A stretch of DNA of 64,000 bases from Neobacillus niacini. Lineage in GTDB: Bacteria; Bacillota; Bacilli; Bacillales; Cytobacillaceae. The stretch covers positions 1 to 64,000 of the forward strand of contig NZ_BAWM01000146.1 of assembly GCF_000759675.1 (NCBI RefSeq). Direction: 5' to 3'. Under the pieces are notes generated by a model that saw only the letters and a program-made list of their open reading frames with translations, was not told the origin of the DNA and searched no databases. The position numbers and the translations under genes are program-made. The stretch's first letter is position 1; every line of letters begins with the position of its first letter. Shown here piece by piece: positions 42,898 to 51,980 of the stretch.

Positions 42898-44217
42898 ATG
42901 TCAACAAATCATGCTGAAAATAAGCTATTGGATCCGGAATTTGAAACCGTCCCTGTTCCAAAGGAACACCGAAAATCTTTGGCTTCCGTTTCGGCAGTTT
43001 GGTTTGGTTTTCCAATGGTTTTGACAAGTGCGGTAATCGGTGGAGTCATCACAGCGATGCTCGGGTTCAAAGCAGGTGTCGCCGCGATCCTGGCTGGTAA
43101 CCTGCTGCTATGTCTGATTGTTGGATCGCTTAGCTATCTGGCAGGGAAAACGGGCGAGAATTTTGCGATGACGGCGCAAAGAACGTTTGGACGATTTGGG
43201 TATATTGTTGTTTCTGGATTACTTTCCACCGTCGTAGTAGGTTGGTTTGCACTAATGGTAGGTCTTACTGGTGATACGATGTCCCGTTCATTTGGCGCAA
43301 ACATGCTATTGATGACACTTTTAGGCGGTGTCCTTTATGTAGCCGCTACTTTTATCGGGATTAAAGCGTTAACCATGTTAGGATGGATTGCTGCGCCGTT
43401 GTATATCATTCTTGGAGTCATATCCATTGTTATTTCTTTGAAAACTGGAAGCTCTGATATCCTAAACTATGAGCCTATGACTGGTGTGGGTGCCCTGTCC
43501 TTTGGAGCAGCCGTCACGCTGGTGTTTGCAACATTTGCAGATTCGGGGACGATGACTGCCGATTTTACTCGCTGGTCGAAAAATGGCCGGGAAGGACTGC
43601 TCGCTGCCGTTACGGCTTTTCCATTCGGAAAGTTCATGGCTGAGCTTGTCGGCGCTATAATTGTTGCGACCGGTGTTATCCAAAATCCCGCAACAAACGG
43701 CGGCGATTTCATGCCCATTCTATCAGCACAAGGGCCACTCCTTACAACCTTGGCAATCGTGTTTGTATTTATTAATCTTGGTGTTGGCTGTACCCATTGT
43801 TTATACAACGGTGCGGTTGGATTTTCCCACATGACTGGAAAAAGCATGAGGTCGTTAACCATTGTACTAGGAATTGTTGGTATTATTGCTGCTGTTTCTG
43901 GTATTTGGAGTGCGTTCCAAAGCTGGCTCGAACTTTTAGGTTTAATTGTTCCACCAATCGCAACAATCATCATCATTGACCAACTCATTTTACGTAGAAA
44001 ATCTACGAGCCGGGCAATCGATGCAAAGAAATGGAGACCCGTGGCATTTGCTGCTTGGGGTATGGCAGCGGTTGTCGCATTGCTTGTCAACTTCTTTGCC
44101 CCGCATCTTTCTGTGGTGGCCTTCGGAATAGGGTCCTCTGCAATCTTTTATTATGTAGGCAGTTTATTAATAAAACCTGGATCTGGAGCGGGTTCCCAAG
44201 TGGAAAATGTAGGATAA
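42898..44217 (+). CDS. codB: NCS1-family cytosine permease
   Basis: 439 residues with 12 membrane helices, the length of CodB-type permeases. Features: VWFGFPMVLTSAVIGGVITAMLG near helix 1, FADSGTMTADFTRWSKNGREG at about residue 220, and SWLELLGLIVPPIATIIIIDQ. Imports cytosine or a related base with protons or sodium. No deaminase (codA) is adjacent. AGGAGG lies 7 nt before ATG. GC content is higher than in the neighbouring remnants. Confidence 0.85.
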   Translation: MSTNHAENKLLDPEFETVPVPKEHRKSLASVSAVWFGFPMVLTSAVIGGVITAMLGFKAGVAAILAGNLLLCLIVGSLSYLAGKTGENFAMTAQRTFGRFGYIVVSGLLSTVVVGWFALMVGLTGDTMSRSFGANMLLMTLLGGVLYVAATFIGIKALTMLGWIAAPLYIILGVISIVISLKTGSSDILNYEPMTGVGALSFGAAVTLVFATFADSGTMTADFTRWSKNGREGLLAAVTAFPFGKFMAELVGAIIVATGVIQNPATNGGDFMPILSAQGPLLTTLAIVFVFINLGVGCTHCLYNGAVGFSHMTGKSMRSLTIVLGIVGIIAAVSGIWSAFQSWLELLGLIVPPIATIIIIDQLILRRKSTSRAIDAKKWRPVAFAAWGMAAVVALLVNFFAPHLSVVAFGIGSSAIFYYVGSLLIKPGSGAGSQVENVG

Positions 44218-44287
44218 ATTGGTCAACCAGTCTCACTCCCCGAGTTTTGTCGAAGATTGATAGTTCTTAATATTAGTAGATAATGTG

Positions 44288-44343
44288 TTAGAGGTAAGGT
44301 TTAATGTCGCTTCTAAAAATACGTCATTGCATCTTACCTCTAA
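44288..44343 (+). terminator. Inverted repeat after the permease
   Basis: TTAGAGGTAAG / CTTACCTCTAA with a 34-nt loop and no T-run; weak terminator candidate. Confidence 0.4.
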
Positions 44344-44355
44344 TTTCTGGGACAA

Positions 44356-44646
44356 TTAAAATGTATAATCCTCATCTAGCAAATCAGTTAGACCATAGCT
44401 CTTGTTTTCATTAATCATTGCAAAGTTTCTTTTTGTTAAATTAGGAAAGTCATTTGATCAATCTCCCGTACAAATACAGACTTTAGATTATCCGTCTTTA
44501 TGCATTTCCTCTATTAGTGATGATACTGCCGCCACAATACCATTCAATCCGTTTAACAGAAAATCAGCCGACTTCCCTTTCATATAATATTCAGTGGTTA
44601 GATCATTCGTAGGAGTGAAGTATACAATAAAATATTTCAAGGGCAT
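44356..44646 (-). pseudogene. Small unknown protein interrupted by two stops
   Basis: From ATG 44646 or TTG 44640 (GGGAG 7 nt before the TTG) the minus frame reads MKYFIVYFTPTNDLTTEYYM and LNGIVAAVSSLIEEMHKDG, then TAA, then SKVCICTGD, TGA, then SNDFPNLTKRNFAMINENKS and YGLTDLLDEDYTF to the final stop. All segments are in one frame and look coding, so this is an about 95-codon gene with two nonsense codons, or a 50-residue peptide (44488-44640). Confidence 0.5.
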
Positions 44647-44671
44647 TCTCCCAGTTCTATGTATACTCCCA

Positions 44672-45520
44672 TTAAGCTTGATTTACATGCAGCCAATCAT
44701 AGTACATGACTTTGCCTGTTTCGAGCACATAGCGTAATGGCGTACTCTCATTTCTGTTCTCAGGCAATTGATTGAGATAGAGTTCTTTCAATTTGTTGGT
44801 TAAGATTCCATAAAAGAAGGCAATCGGTTTTACCACCAGCTTGGTAGATTTCAACTTACGGACAAGCTGCTTAAATGACTGAATAGCAATAGCGAGAACG
44901 TCCTCTGTGTTTTGGTCACATTCAAATCGAAAAGCAGCGATTTGTACCATATGCCAGTATTCTTCAATCGTCTTTGCATCGGAGAAGAAGTATTTTACAA
45001 GCTGGACAAATGCTTGTGGAATTTTATCACTGACAAAAGTATGATCGAGTTCAATCGGCGCTTCGTTACGTTTAGTACTCTTTTGATTATTAGTTTTTAA
45101 AAGATTATTAGTTTCTTTAGGGTGGTTCAATTGTTCTGCTTTGGGTGGTTCACTTTGAGGGAAACGATTAAAGCTATATAGGTTGGAAGACTGAGATCCA
45201 TTTTTCCGTTCTGTTTCATGGATGGTAAGAATTCCTAATTCTTTTGCTTTAAGGGTCATCCGTTTAAATGTAGAACGGGAGATTCCATTCCCTTGGTATT
45301 CCTCATTAATCGCTTTTAGCAACGTCCCAATTTTTGCATTACAAACACCAGGTACTTTTGCAGAAAAACGAACCAGCCGTTTCAACCCGACCAATTCCCC
45401 CTTTGAAAACTCCTGCTTCTTCACCGCTAACCACATCTCCACATGCGTATTAAACTCCTTCACACTTTTAAACTGAGAATACCAATCAAACCCTTCAATT
45501 CTGCCTGATTTCAAATTCAT
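44672..45520 (-). CDS. Helix-turn-helix protein, unknown role
   Basis: 282 residues. The N-terminal half holds a winged-helix-like segment (LVRFSAKVPGVCNAKIGTLL, then GISRSTFKRMTLKAKELGIL), a polar linker follows (about 120-155), then a helical C-terminal domain (FVQLVKYFFSDAKTIEEYW). Resembles Bacillus helix-turn-helix proteins of Rep/DnaD-like architecture often scattered near mobile DNA. The ribosome site is poor (AAAGG). Sits in a region of IS and gene remnants. Confidence 0.65.
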   Translation of the reverse strand: MNLKSGRIEGFDWYSQFKSVKEFNTHVEMWLAVKKQEFSKGELVGLKRLVRFSAKVPGVCNAKIGTLLKAINEEYQGNGISRSTFKRMTLKAKELGILTIHETERKNGSQSSNLYSFNRFPQSEPPKAEQLNHPKETNNLLKTNNQKSTKRNEAPIELDHTFVSDKIPQAFVQLVKYFFSDAKTIEEYWHMVQIAAFRFECDQNTEDVLAIAIQSFKQLVRKLKSTKLVVKPIAFFYGILTNKLKELYLNQLPENRNESTPLRYVLETGKVMYYDWLHVNQA

Positions 45521-45621
45521 AAAAATGCACCAGCCTTTCTACCCTCTATATAGGAATCTAGAGGGCAAAAGGACAGGCTGGTTTGCAGAAAGTTGTTACA
45601 GAGTTGTGTACTTCGTAGAAT

Positions 45622-45655
45622 GAAAAAAAATTCGGCAAATGCCGAATCTTTTTTT
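45622..45655. terminator. Bidirectional terminator
   Basis: ATTCGGCA-AA-TGCCGAAT flanked by an A-run and TTTTTTT. Confidence 0.85.
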
Positions 45656-45663
45656 GGTGGATC

Positions 45664-45762
45664 ATGATCATCCAACCACAGCCTACTGGGAACTTTGCTA
45701 ATATAGGTTGGACTTTACTAGGCCTATTATTTGCAAACGCTTGGATGGTACTATCTATATAA
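45664..45762 (+). CDS. Possible 32-residue membrane peptide or gene fragment
   Basis: MIIQPQPTGNFANIGWTLLG followed by LLFANAWMVLSI, one helix. GGTGG lies 5 nt upstream. May equally be the end of a lost membrane protein. Confidence 0.25.
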   Translation: MIIQPQPTGNFANIGWTLLGLLFANAWMVLSI

Positions 45763-45877
45763 GGAAAATCTCTATGTGGTAGAATTGACCTTTGTACTGG
45801 CTCAAAGTGTTTCTAACTCCACTTTTTAAACTTATAATTAAAATTATTTAACAATCTAGAAATGAGAGTGACAGAGA

Positions 45878-46552
45878 ATGGCAATTTTAAAAAATGATTG
45901 GGCGCCTTTATTGGAGGAGGAATTTGAGAAAACGTATTATCAACACTTAAGGAAAACACTACTTACGGAATATCAAACAAAGGTCATTTATCCTGATCAA
46001 CATGATATTTTTAATGCGCTCCACTACACTTCATATAAAGATACGAAGATAGTCATTATCGGTCAGGATCCCTATCATGGCCCAGGACAAGCCCACGGTT
46101 TAAGTTTCTCCGTTAAACCGGGAGTGAAAATTCCGCCATCATTACGCAATATTTATAAGGAGCTTCAGGATGATCTGGGTTGCTCTATTCCTAATCATGG
46201 TTACCTAGTGGAATGGGCCAAACAGGGGGTATTGATGCTAAACGCCGTGCTAACAGTCCAGGCAGGAAATGCAAACTCACATAAAGGTCTCGGTTGGGAG
46301 TTGTTTACCAATAGAGTCATAGAAATATTGAATCAAAGGGAGACACCAGTCATATTCATCCTTTGGGGTAATTTCGCACAGCAAAAACAACAATTGATTA
46401 CCTCATCCCATCACTACATTATTAAATCGCCTCACCCTAGCCCATTTTCTGCCCATAATGGCTTTTTTGGCAGCCGGCCATTTTCCAAAGCAAATATGTT
46501 TTTGAGGGAAAATGGGAGTGCGGAGATTGATTGGCAAATGAATAATCAATAG
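45878..46552 (+). CDS. ung: Uracil-DNA glycosylase
   Basis: Removes uracil from DNA. 224 residues, family I. Water-activating loop GQDPYHGPGQAHGLSFSV (about 63-80), NAVLTVQAGNANSHKGLGWE, and the DNA-intercalating HPSPFSAHNGFFGSRPFSKAN. Weak ribosome site GAGAGTGACAGAG. An 89-bp ghost of its 3' end lies at 41609-41697. Confidence 0.95.
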   Translation: MAILKNDWAPLLEEEFEKTYYQHLRKTLLTEYQTKVIYPDQHDIFNALHYTSYKDTKIVIIGQDPYHGPGQAHGLSFSVKPGVKIPPSLRNIYKELQDDLGCSIPNHGYLVEWAKQGVLMLNAVLTVQAGNANSHKGLGWELFTNRVIEILNQRETPVIFILWGNFAQQKQQLITSSHHYIIKSPHPSPFSAHNGFFGSRPFSKANMFLRENGSAEIDWQMNNQ

Positions 46553-46652
46553 GTAAAGCGACCAACTTTTTTAGTAATAGTTTGTGTTTCCTAAACAGAA
46601 AAGTCTGCATAATACGTTCCGTCTTGTAAAAGAGAAAATTGAAGAAGAAAAA

Positions 46653-46875
46653 ATGGGGTTGAAGGAAATGAAGTGCTTATTGCACGTAGTTTTTATCATT
46701 CTCATTCCCACTTGTTACATTTTTCGGGCTTGGTCCTGTACTTTTAGAAGATGGAGCAGTACGTGAAAGGGTATTACCATCTCTCGTACTTGTAGTGATT
46801 TATGCTTTACTAGGTTTTGGTGTCAATAAATTAGTAAATAGAAAATTAGAAAAAAGGGGTGCCCCAAAAGAATAA
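46653..46875 (+). pseudogene. Small membrane protein, single-base frameshift
   Basis: The frame from ATG 46653 (or 46668) reads MKCLLHVVFIILIPTCYIF; after one extra T in a T-run near 46716 the coding continues GLGPVLLEDGAVRERVLPSL, VLVVIYALLGFGVNKLVNRK and LEKRGAPKE. Joined, it makes a two-helix protein of about 70 residues. Frameshift or sequencing error. Confidence 0.5.
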
Positions 46876-46898
46876 CTTTTAGGGGCACCCCTTTTTTG
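46850..46898. terminator. Strong bidirectional terminator
   Basis: AAAAAGGGGTGCCCC / GGGGCACCCCTTTTT, overlapping the end of the frame above. Confidence 0.9.
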
Positions 46899-47408
46899 TG
46901 CATGGTTCTGTTAACCTACTGGCAATCCAATAAGGCGCTTGCCCATAATCGGTGAAAGTATTTTTCCATATGATTTGACGAAATTCCAGTTTTCCTATTC
47001 TGTGCTCGTAACAAAATATACATATTTAAAACTAGCGATTTTATGTATTGAATTTGGGGCATTTTTACGTCTTGCGCTTGATAGTACTGCTTTTCTTATT
47101 TTGAACTCTGATTGAAAACTCGTTGTTTAGTGCATATGCACAATGTAATTTGTTGGATTATCAATTGTTAGAGGAGCATTATGAAACTAAAATGAAGGTG
47201 TAGTTAATGAAAGGGCTTTTATGAAAGCGTTCTAGAAAGGGGTCACCAGTAGATAGAAAACGAAGAGTCTGCAAAAACCTGAAATAAATTATTGTGCAAA
47301 CTCTTAATGGATCAATTAGATTTACAAATTAAATAAATTTCAAATTCAAGATAGATAAAAGCACCTTTCATCAAAATAATATTAACAGGACGATTAGGAG
47401 GATTTAAT
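46899..47408. promoter_or_regulatory. Gene-free region before the glycerate operon
   Basis: No supported gene in about 500 bp. A partial cre-like sequence TGAAAGCGTTCTAG is at 47222-47235. Ribosome site TAGGAGG ends 7 nt before the permease start. Some of this space presumably holds the operon promoter. Confidence 0.4.
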
Positions 47409-48710
47409 ATGGCAGCAGCACTAGATATTAGCTGGATTGGCGCATTAAGCGGGCTTGCGTTGGCAATCATTTTGATTTTGTTTAGATTAGCACCAACTTA
47501 TGCTTTGATTTTGGGAGCAATTGTTGGCGCCTTCATCGGTGGAGCTAACTTTGCAGATTCAGTTTTAATCTTGGTTACAGGAACACAAAGTGTTCAAGGA
47601 ACGGTCATTCGTATTATCGCTGCAGGCGTTTTTGCGGGTGTAATGATGGAATCTGGAGCAGCGGAAACCATTGCGAAAGTAATTGTAGATAAACTCGGTG
47701 GAACAAAGGCGATGCTGTCACTGGCATTGGCGACCATGATTATCACAGCAGTAGGTGTATTTATTCCTGTTGCCGTACTTATTGTTGCACCAATTGCATT
47801 GTCTGTTGGCAACAAAATGGGTTATTCCAAAGTTGCTATCCTGGTTGCTTTGTCAGGCGGAGGTAAAGCAGGTAACATTATTTCTCCAAACCCGAATACC
47901 ATTGCAGCAGCGGGCGGCTTCAAGCTCGACGTTAACCAAGTAATGATTGGCGGACTTGTCCCTGCAATTTTCGGAGTAATTGTAACCGTTATTATTGCAT
48001 CAATAATTAAGTATAAAGGCACAAAAGTAACGGATGCGGAAGCAGCAGAATTAGAAAAGGCAAGCTCTACTAATCTTCCAGTTCTGTCAAAAGCCCTAGT
48101 AACTCCTGTCATCGCTATTGTTCTATTGATGATTAGCCCTATTGGTTCAATGATAGGGGTTGAGACATTAGCGAAACTGAAAATTGATTCCTTGTATATC
48201 CTGCCGTTTGCTGGTGTAGTAGGTTCCCTGGCGTTAGGCAAGAGGTCACAAATATTAGAATATTGTACAGCCGGTTTAAATAGGATGACACCAACGATTT
48301 TGATCATTATTGGTGCAGGTGCCATTGGCGGATTGATTACAGCCTCAGACCTCCCTGAACAGGTTGTTGCCCTGGTAGAGGCCTCTGGCATTTCTGGTAC
48401 ATTCCTTGCACCAATTGCAGGTGTATTGATGGCAGCAGCAACAGCATCAACATCAACAGGTGTCATTCTGGCTACTGGTTCATTCTCAGATGCTATTTTG
48501 AATACAGGTGTAGCACCACTGGCAGCTGCAGTTATGACGCATGCCGGTGCCACGGTGATCGACCATCTGCCACACGGAACTTACTTCCACGTTACACGTA
48601 ATGCTATGAACATGACGATGAAAGACAGAATGAAGGTTGTCGGATATGAAAGTATTGTCGGTGTAACGATGACCATTGTAGCAATAATCTTGTTCGGATT
48701 TATTTTATAA
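47409..48710 (+). CDS. GntP-family permease, probable glycerate transporter
   Basis: 433 residues with about 12 membrane helices and GntP-family stretches (LILFRLAPTYALILGAIVGA, SGGGKAGNIISPNPNTIAAA, ATASTSTGVILATGSFSDAI, MTHAGATVIDHLPHGTYFH). GntP members carry gluconate and related sugar acids. The glycerate kinase 15 bp downstream points to glycerate. AGGAGG upstream. Confidence 0.85.
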   Translation: MAAALDISWIGALSGLALAIILILFRLAPTYALILGAIVGAFIGGANFADSVLILVTGTQSVQGTVIRIIAAGVFAGVMMESGAAETIAKVIVDKLGGTKAMLSLALATMIITAVGVFIPVAVLIVAPIALSVGNKMGYSKVAILVALSGGGKAGNIISPNPNTIAAAGGFKLDVNQVMIGGLVPAIFGVIVTVIIASIIKYKGTKVTDAEAAELEKASSTNLPVLSKALVTPVIAIVLLMISPIGSMIGVETLAKLKIDSLYILPFAGVVGSLALGKRSQILEYCTAGLNRMTPTILIIIGAGAIGGLITASDLPEQVVALVEASGISGTFLAPIAGVLMAAATASTSTGVILATGSFSDAILNTGVAPLAAAVMTHAGATVIDHLPHGTYFHVTRNAMNMTMKDRMKVVGYESIVGVTMTIVAIILFGFIL

Positions 48711-48725
48711 AAGAATGGAGTGTAA

Positions 48726-49865
48726 ATGATGGGGAAAACATTTTTATTGGCGCCTGATTCCTTTAAAGAAAGCATGACGGCAAAAGAAGTTTGCGAAGCA
48801 ATGGAAATCGGCATAAAAAGAGCGATTCCGGATGCTGAATGCATTCATGTACCAATGGCAGATGGCGGTGAAGGCACCGTCCAGTCGTTGATAGATGCAA
48901 CAGGTGGTACATTGATACAAAAAGAAGTTACCGGGCCCCTTGGCACACCAGTTATGGCACAGTATGGAATTCTGGGAGATGGCAAGACAGGTGTTATAGA
49001 GATGGCATCAGCAAGCGGAATTCATTATGTTACGAAAGAAACAAAAAATCCTTTCATTACCACTACATTTGGAACAGGAGAATTAATTAGGGATTGTATA
49101 GAACAAGGCATTACTGACATAATTCTTGGCATTGGTGGAAGCGCTACGAATGATGGCGGTACTGGAATGGCAGCCGCACTGGGGTATAAATTTCTAGATA
49201 AAGACGGGAATGCGCTGCCACTTGGCGGTGGATATTTAGATAAACTCGATATAATCGATAATTCTAATGTTATTCCACAATTAAAAGAAATAAACATTTT
49301 GGTAGCATCGGATGTAACCAACCCATTGTGTGGAGAACGCGGCGCATCAGCTGTTTTCGGTCCACAAAAGGGTGCCACTCCGGAAATGGTTCAAATTCTG
49401 GATGAAAATTTGAGGCACTACAGTAAAGTTGTAAAAGAGCAGCTTGGAGTAGATATGGTGGATGTACCTGGTGCAGGTGGTGCAGGCGGCCTTGGTGGGG
49501 GACTGCTCGCATTTACTAATTCCACAATGAAAAAAGGAATTGAAATTGTTATCGAGTATACAAATTTAAAAGAAAAGCTGCAAAATGTGGATTATTGCTT
49601 TACAGGAGAAGGCGGTATTGATTTCCAAACAAAATTTTGGAAGGCCCCTTACGGAGTTGCCCAGGCAGCCAAAAGTGTTAACAGCAGCATTAAAGTAATC
49701 GCACTGGCAGGTTATGTTGGGCAGGATATTGAAACTTTATACAATGAAGGTTTCGACGCCATTTTTGGCATCGTTCCAGGAGCAGCAGATATTGAAACAT
49801 TGCTGGTTAAAGGCAAGGAAAATGTTAGCCGCACATCTGAAAGCATCGCTCGATTATTAAAATAA
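48726..49865 (+). CDS. Glycerate kinase (GarK/GlxK type)
   Basis: 379 residues, type I glycerate kinase. KTFLLAPDSFKESMTAKEVC at the N-terminus, MADGGEGTVQSLIDATGG, GIGGSATNDGGTGMAAALGY, and PGAGGAGGLGGGLLAF are the family signatures. Phosphorylates glycerate, feeding it into lower glycolysis. Co-transcribed with the permease; ATG 48726 (or 48729) after GGAGTG. Confidence 0.93.
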   Translation: MMGKTFLLAPDSFKESMTAKEVCEAMEIGIKRAIPDAECIHVPMADGGEGTVQSLIDATGGTLIQKEVTGPLGTPVMAQYGILGDGKTGVIEMASASGIHYVTKETKNPFITTTFGTGELIRDCIEQGITDIILGIGGSATNDGGTGMAAALGYKFLDKDGNALPLGGGYLDKLDIIDNSNVIPQLKEINILVASDVTNPLCGERGASAVFGPQKGATPEMVQILDENLRHYSKVVKEQLGVDMVDVPGAGGAGGLGGGLLAFTNSTMKKGIEIVIEYTNLKEKLQNVDYCFTGEGGIDFQTKFWKAPYGVAQAAKSVNSSIKVIALAGYVGQDIETLYNEGFDAIFGIVPGAADIETLLVKGKENVSRTSESIARLLK

Positions 49866-49869
49866 AAAT

Positions 49870-49906
49870 GAAAAACAACACATCAGATATTGGTGTGTTG
49901 TTTTTC
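49870..49906. terminator. Shared convergent terminator
   Basis: GAAAAACAACAC / GTGTTGTTTTTC between glycerate kinase and cdaR; overlaps the last codon of cdaR. Confidence 0.9.
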
Positions 49907-50933
49907 ATTTCTCCCGATTAATCAGTATAAAGATTAGTTCCACGAGTTCCCATATATTTTTGGGATCTTTGCCGGTAATTTTAAAAATCCTGTTTAATCT
50001 GTAGTTCAATGTATTTCTGTGGATAATGAGCCGGGTGGCAGTTTCATTGGCGTTCAGGTTACAGCTGAGATAAACCTGCAAAGTTTTTATCAATTCATCA
50101 TTTTTATCAAGTAAATGGACCTGCATTTCTGCTTTTGAATCCTTCCTATGCAGTTCGGACATATCAGCGATGAATTCATATCTCGAATAGGAAATGACTT
50201 TTTTATTAAAAAAAACACCCTTCAAAACTCGCATGGCTGATTTGGCCTGCAAGAATCCCTCAGAAATTTTATCACTTATTTTGCTAATGGAAATGAAAGC
50301 ATCTGGAAACTGGTTTTCAATCTGTTGTTGGAGTAAATCAATCTTATTCGCTTCCTGAACTACAATACAATACGAATGATTGGATGTTTTAAAGGAAGGG
50401 AAATTATGAATGATTTCCTTATCAATCTTATAAGGAAATTCTACATACACGATTTGGGAAGGTTTATTTATCCTGATACCATAGGCTAATGCCTGGTCTG
50501 TTAGTTCTTTCGTATATGTTGTTTCTGGATCTGTAATTAAGTTAAAGAACTCCTGTTTTAAGTTCTTTTCCAGATTTTCCTTTTTCAATGAAACGCTTTG
50601 TTCGATTAATAAAATTACTGCTGACTTAACAAGGTTTGCGAATGGTCTTGTTTCCTTAACCTCGCCGCTGATACCTACCACTCCGATAATGGCTTCATTC
50701 AATTCGATTGGCGAGTTAATGCCCTTTTTTACGAACTCTTCATCCTTTTTAATTTCTATTATTTTCTTTTGTTTTATGGCAGCCACCGCCCCATTGTGCA
50801 GTGTACCAATCCTTTCTTTACTTCCACTCCCGATAATAACGCCTGTTTTATCCATAATATTAATATTATAAGGAATATCCTTCATCATTTTATTAACAAT
50901 GTTTTGAGCCTGATTATGTGTCAATTCATACAT
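49905..50933 (-). CDS. cdaR: CdaR-family sugar-diacid regulator
   Basis: 342 residues: N-terminal sugar diacid recognition domain (MYELTHNQAQNIVNKMMKDI, DKTGVIIGSGSKERIGTLH) and a C-terminal PucR/CdaR HTH (NLNANETATRLIIHRNTLNYRLNRI). Homologues activate uptake and use of glucarate, galactarate and glycerate. Convergent with the permease-kinase pair it probably controls. AAGGAG before ATG. Confidence 0.9.
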   Translation of the reverse strand: MYELTHNQAQNIVNKMMKDIPYNINIMDKTGVIIGSGSKERIGTLHNGAVAAIKQKKIIEIKKDEEFVKKGINSPIELNEAIIGVVGISGEVKETRPFANLVKSAVILLIEQSVSLKKENLEKNLKQEFFNLITDPETTYTKELTDQALAYGIRINKPSQIVYVEFPYKIDKEIIHNFPSFKTSNHSYCIVVQEANKIDLLQQQIENQFPDAFISISKISDKISEGFLQAKSAMRVLKGVFFNKKVISYSRYEFIADMSELHRKDSKAEMQVHLLDKNDELIKTLQVYLSCNLNANETATRLIIHRNTLNYRLNRIFKITGKDPKNIWELVELIFILINREK

Positions 50934-51217
50934 AGCAGTTGCTCCTTCATAATCACTTGTCTAAATTATATGCATCACTTAATTTATTTTCAATATAACT
51001 CCGGAAATTTAATATATAAAAGGAAACAATACGTTTACACTGTACAGGCAACTGAACTTTGAACGACTTATAAAAATTGCAATCTCACCAACTTTCTCAA
51101 TGAAGTAAAACTGTATTTCTCGGAATGATTGTACTATCTGTGTGTTCTAAAAATACCCCCTTCCAAATATAGATGAACTATATATGAATGGTAAAAACAT
51201 TCTAGAAAAGGAGCGGA

Positions 51218-51439
51218 ATGAAGTTGAACACAGAAATTGATTTATTTCAGTTGGCTCAAGATTATGCAAATACTCGTCATAATGGACACCTAACTATAAT
51301 GAAGTTGTCAGGAAATTGGAGAGCATGTTTTGGAACACCTGGGTCTGAAAATATACGAGAAGATTTTTCAAAGATGGTAGAAGGTAAAACGCTTGAGGCA
51401 TGTCTGCTTAAATTACTAAAAGACCCAGTGAAGTTTTGA
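51218..51439 (+). CDS. Small hypothetical protein
   Basis: 73 residues (FQLAQDYANTRHNGHLTIMK, KLSGNWRACFGTPG, EGKTLEACLLKLLKD), a compact alpha/beta-looking protein. AAGGAG sits 4 nt before ATG 51218 and 10 nt before an in-frame TTG (51224); either may start. Followed by a good terminator, which supports a real transcript. Family unknown. Confidence 0.6.
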   Translation: MKLNTEIDLFQLAQDYANTRHNGHLTIMKLSGNWRACFGTPGSENIREDFSKMVEGKTLEACLLKLLKDPVKF

Positions 51440-51442
51440 TCA

Positions 51443-51469
51443 AGAGAGGGACACCCCTTCTCTTTTTTT
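51443..51469 (+). terminator. Intrinsic terminator
   Basis: AGAGAGGG-ACA-CCCCTTCTCT then TTTTTTT. Confidence 0.8.
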
Positions 51470-51579
51470 TAGTCTCCTCCTCTCTTCCGCCCCGATTGAA
51501 GCTTATCTTCCAATTAAATTATGAAATGTTAGCCATCTTCAAAATAACTATATGGTTAGAATTAAAGGTTGAAATAATA

Positions 51580-51732
51580 TCAGTGAAATACCTCAGGTTT
51601 AGAGCCGGTAGATAGTATGGGAAGACAGAAAAAGCGGTATTCTTCTAACTTAGTCTTAACAGTTTCCTCAGCTGGCTTATAAAGATATTCAAGTTTGTCA
51701 ATATTTACACCAATCAGTCCGATATTATACAT
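51580..51732 (-). CDS. Possible 50-residue protein or remnant
   Basis: MYNIGLIGVNIDKLEYLYKP, AEETVKTKLEEYRFFCLPIL. Coding-like composition but no ribosome site; may be a fragment. The rest of 51470-51980 shows only the hairpin at 51857-51892. Confidence 0.25.
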   Translation of the reverse strand: MYNIGLIGVNIDKLEYLYKPAEETVKTKLEEYRFFCLPILSTGSKPEVFH

Positions 51733-51856
51733 TTCATTCAAACACTTTATTTTTTCGTATATATATTTTATATTCGAAAAAACAGATTATCAGAATCATT
51801 TACTATTAGTTAATATATTTAATGAAGAAGTGAATATAACAGTAGTTATTATCAAC

Positions 51857-51892
51857 AAGATCTTTTATTCATCATGGATAGAGGATCTTTTT
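51857..51892. repeat. AAGATCTTTTATTCATCATG hairpin, copy 2
   Basis: Nearly identical to 24735-24767: AAGATC...GATCTTT arms around TTATTCATCATGGATAGAG, followed here by TTTTTATTT. Terminator or dispersed repeat. Confidence 0.6.
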
Positions 51893-51980
51893 ATTTCCTT
51901 CCATATATTGTACAATTTTTATATCTCCAAATATTAACATTATGTAGAAGGATATTAAATATATAGTCAGGGGAAAATCG

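Noticed and set aside
43462..44090. Long antisense frames in membrane-protein genes (also under EamA, lutP and GntP genes)
   Set aside because: Shadows caused by biased codon use in hydrophobic genes.
51695..51937. 80-codon hydrophobic plus frame
   Set aside because: AT-rich chance frame that runs across the AAGATC hairpin; no ribosome site.
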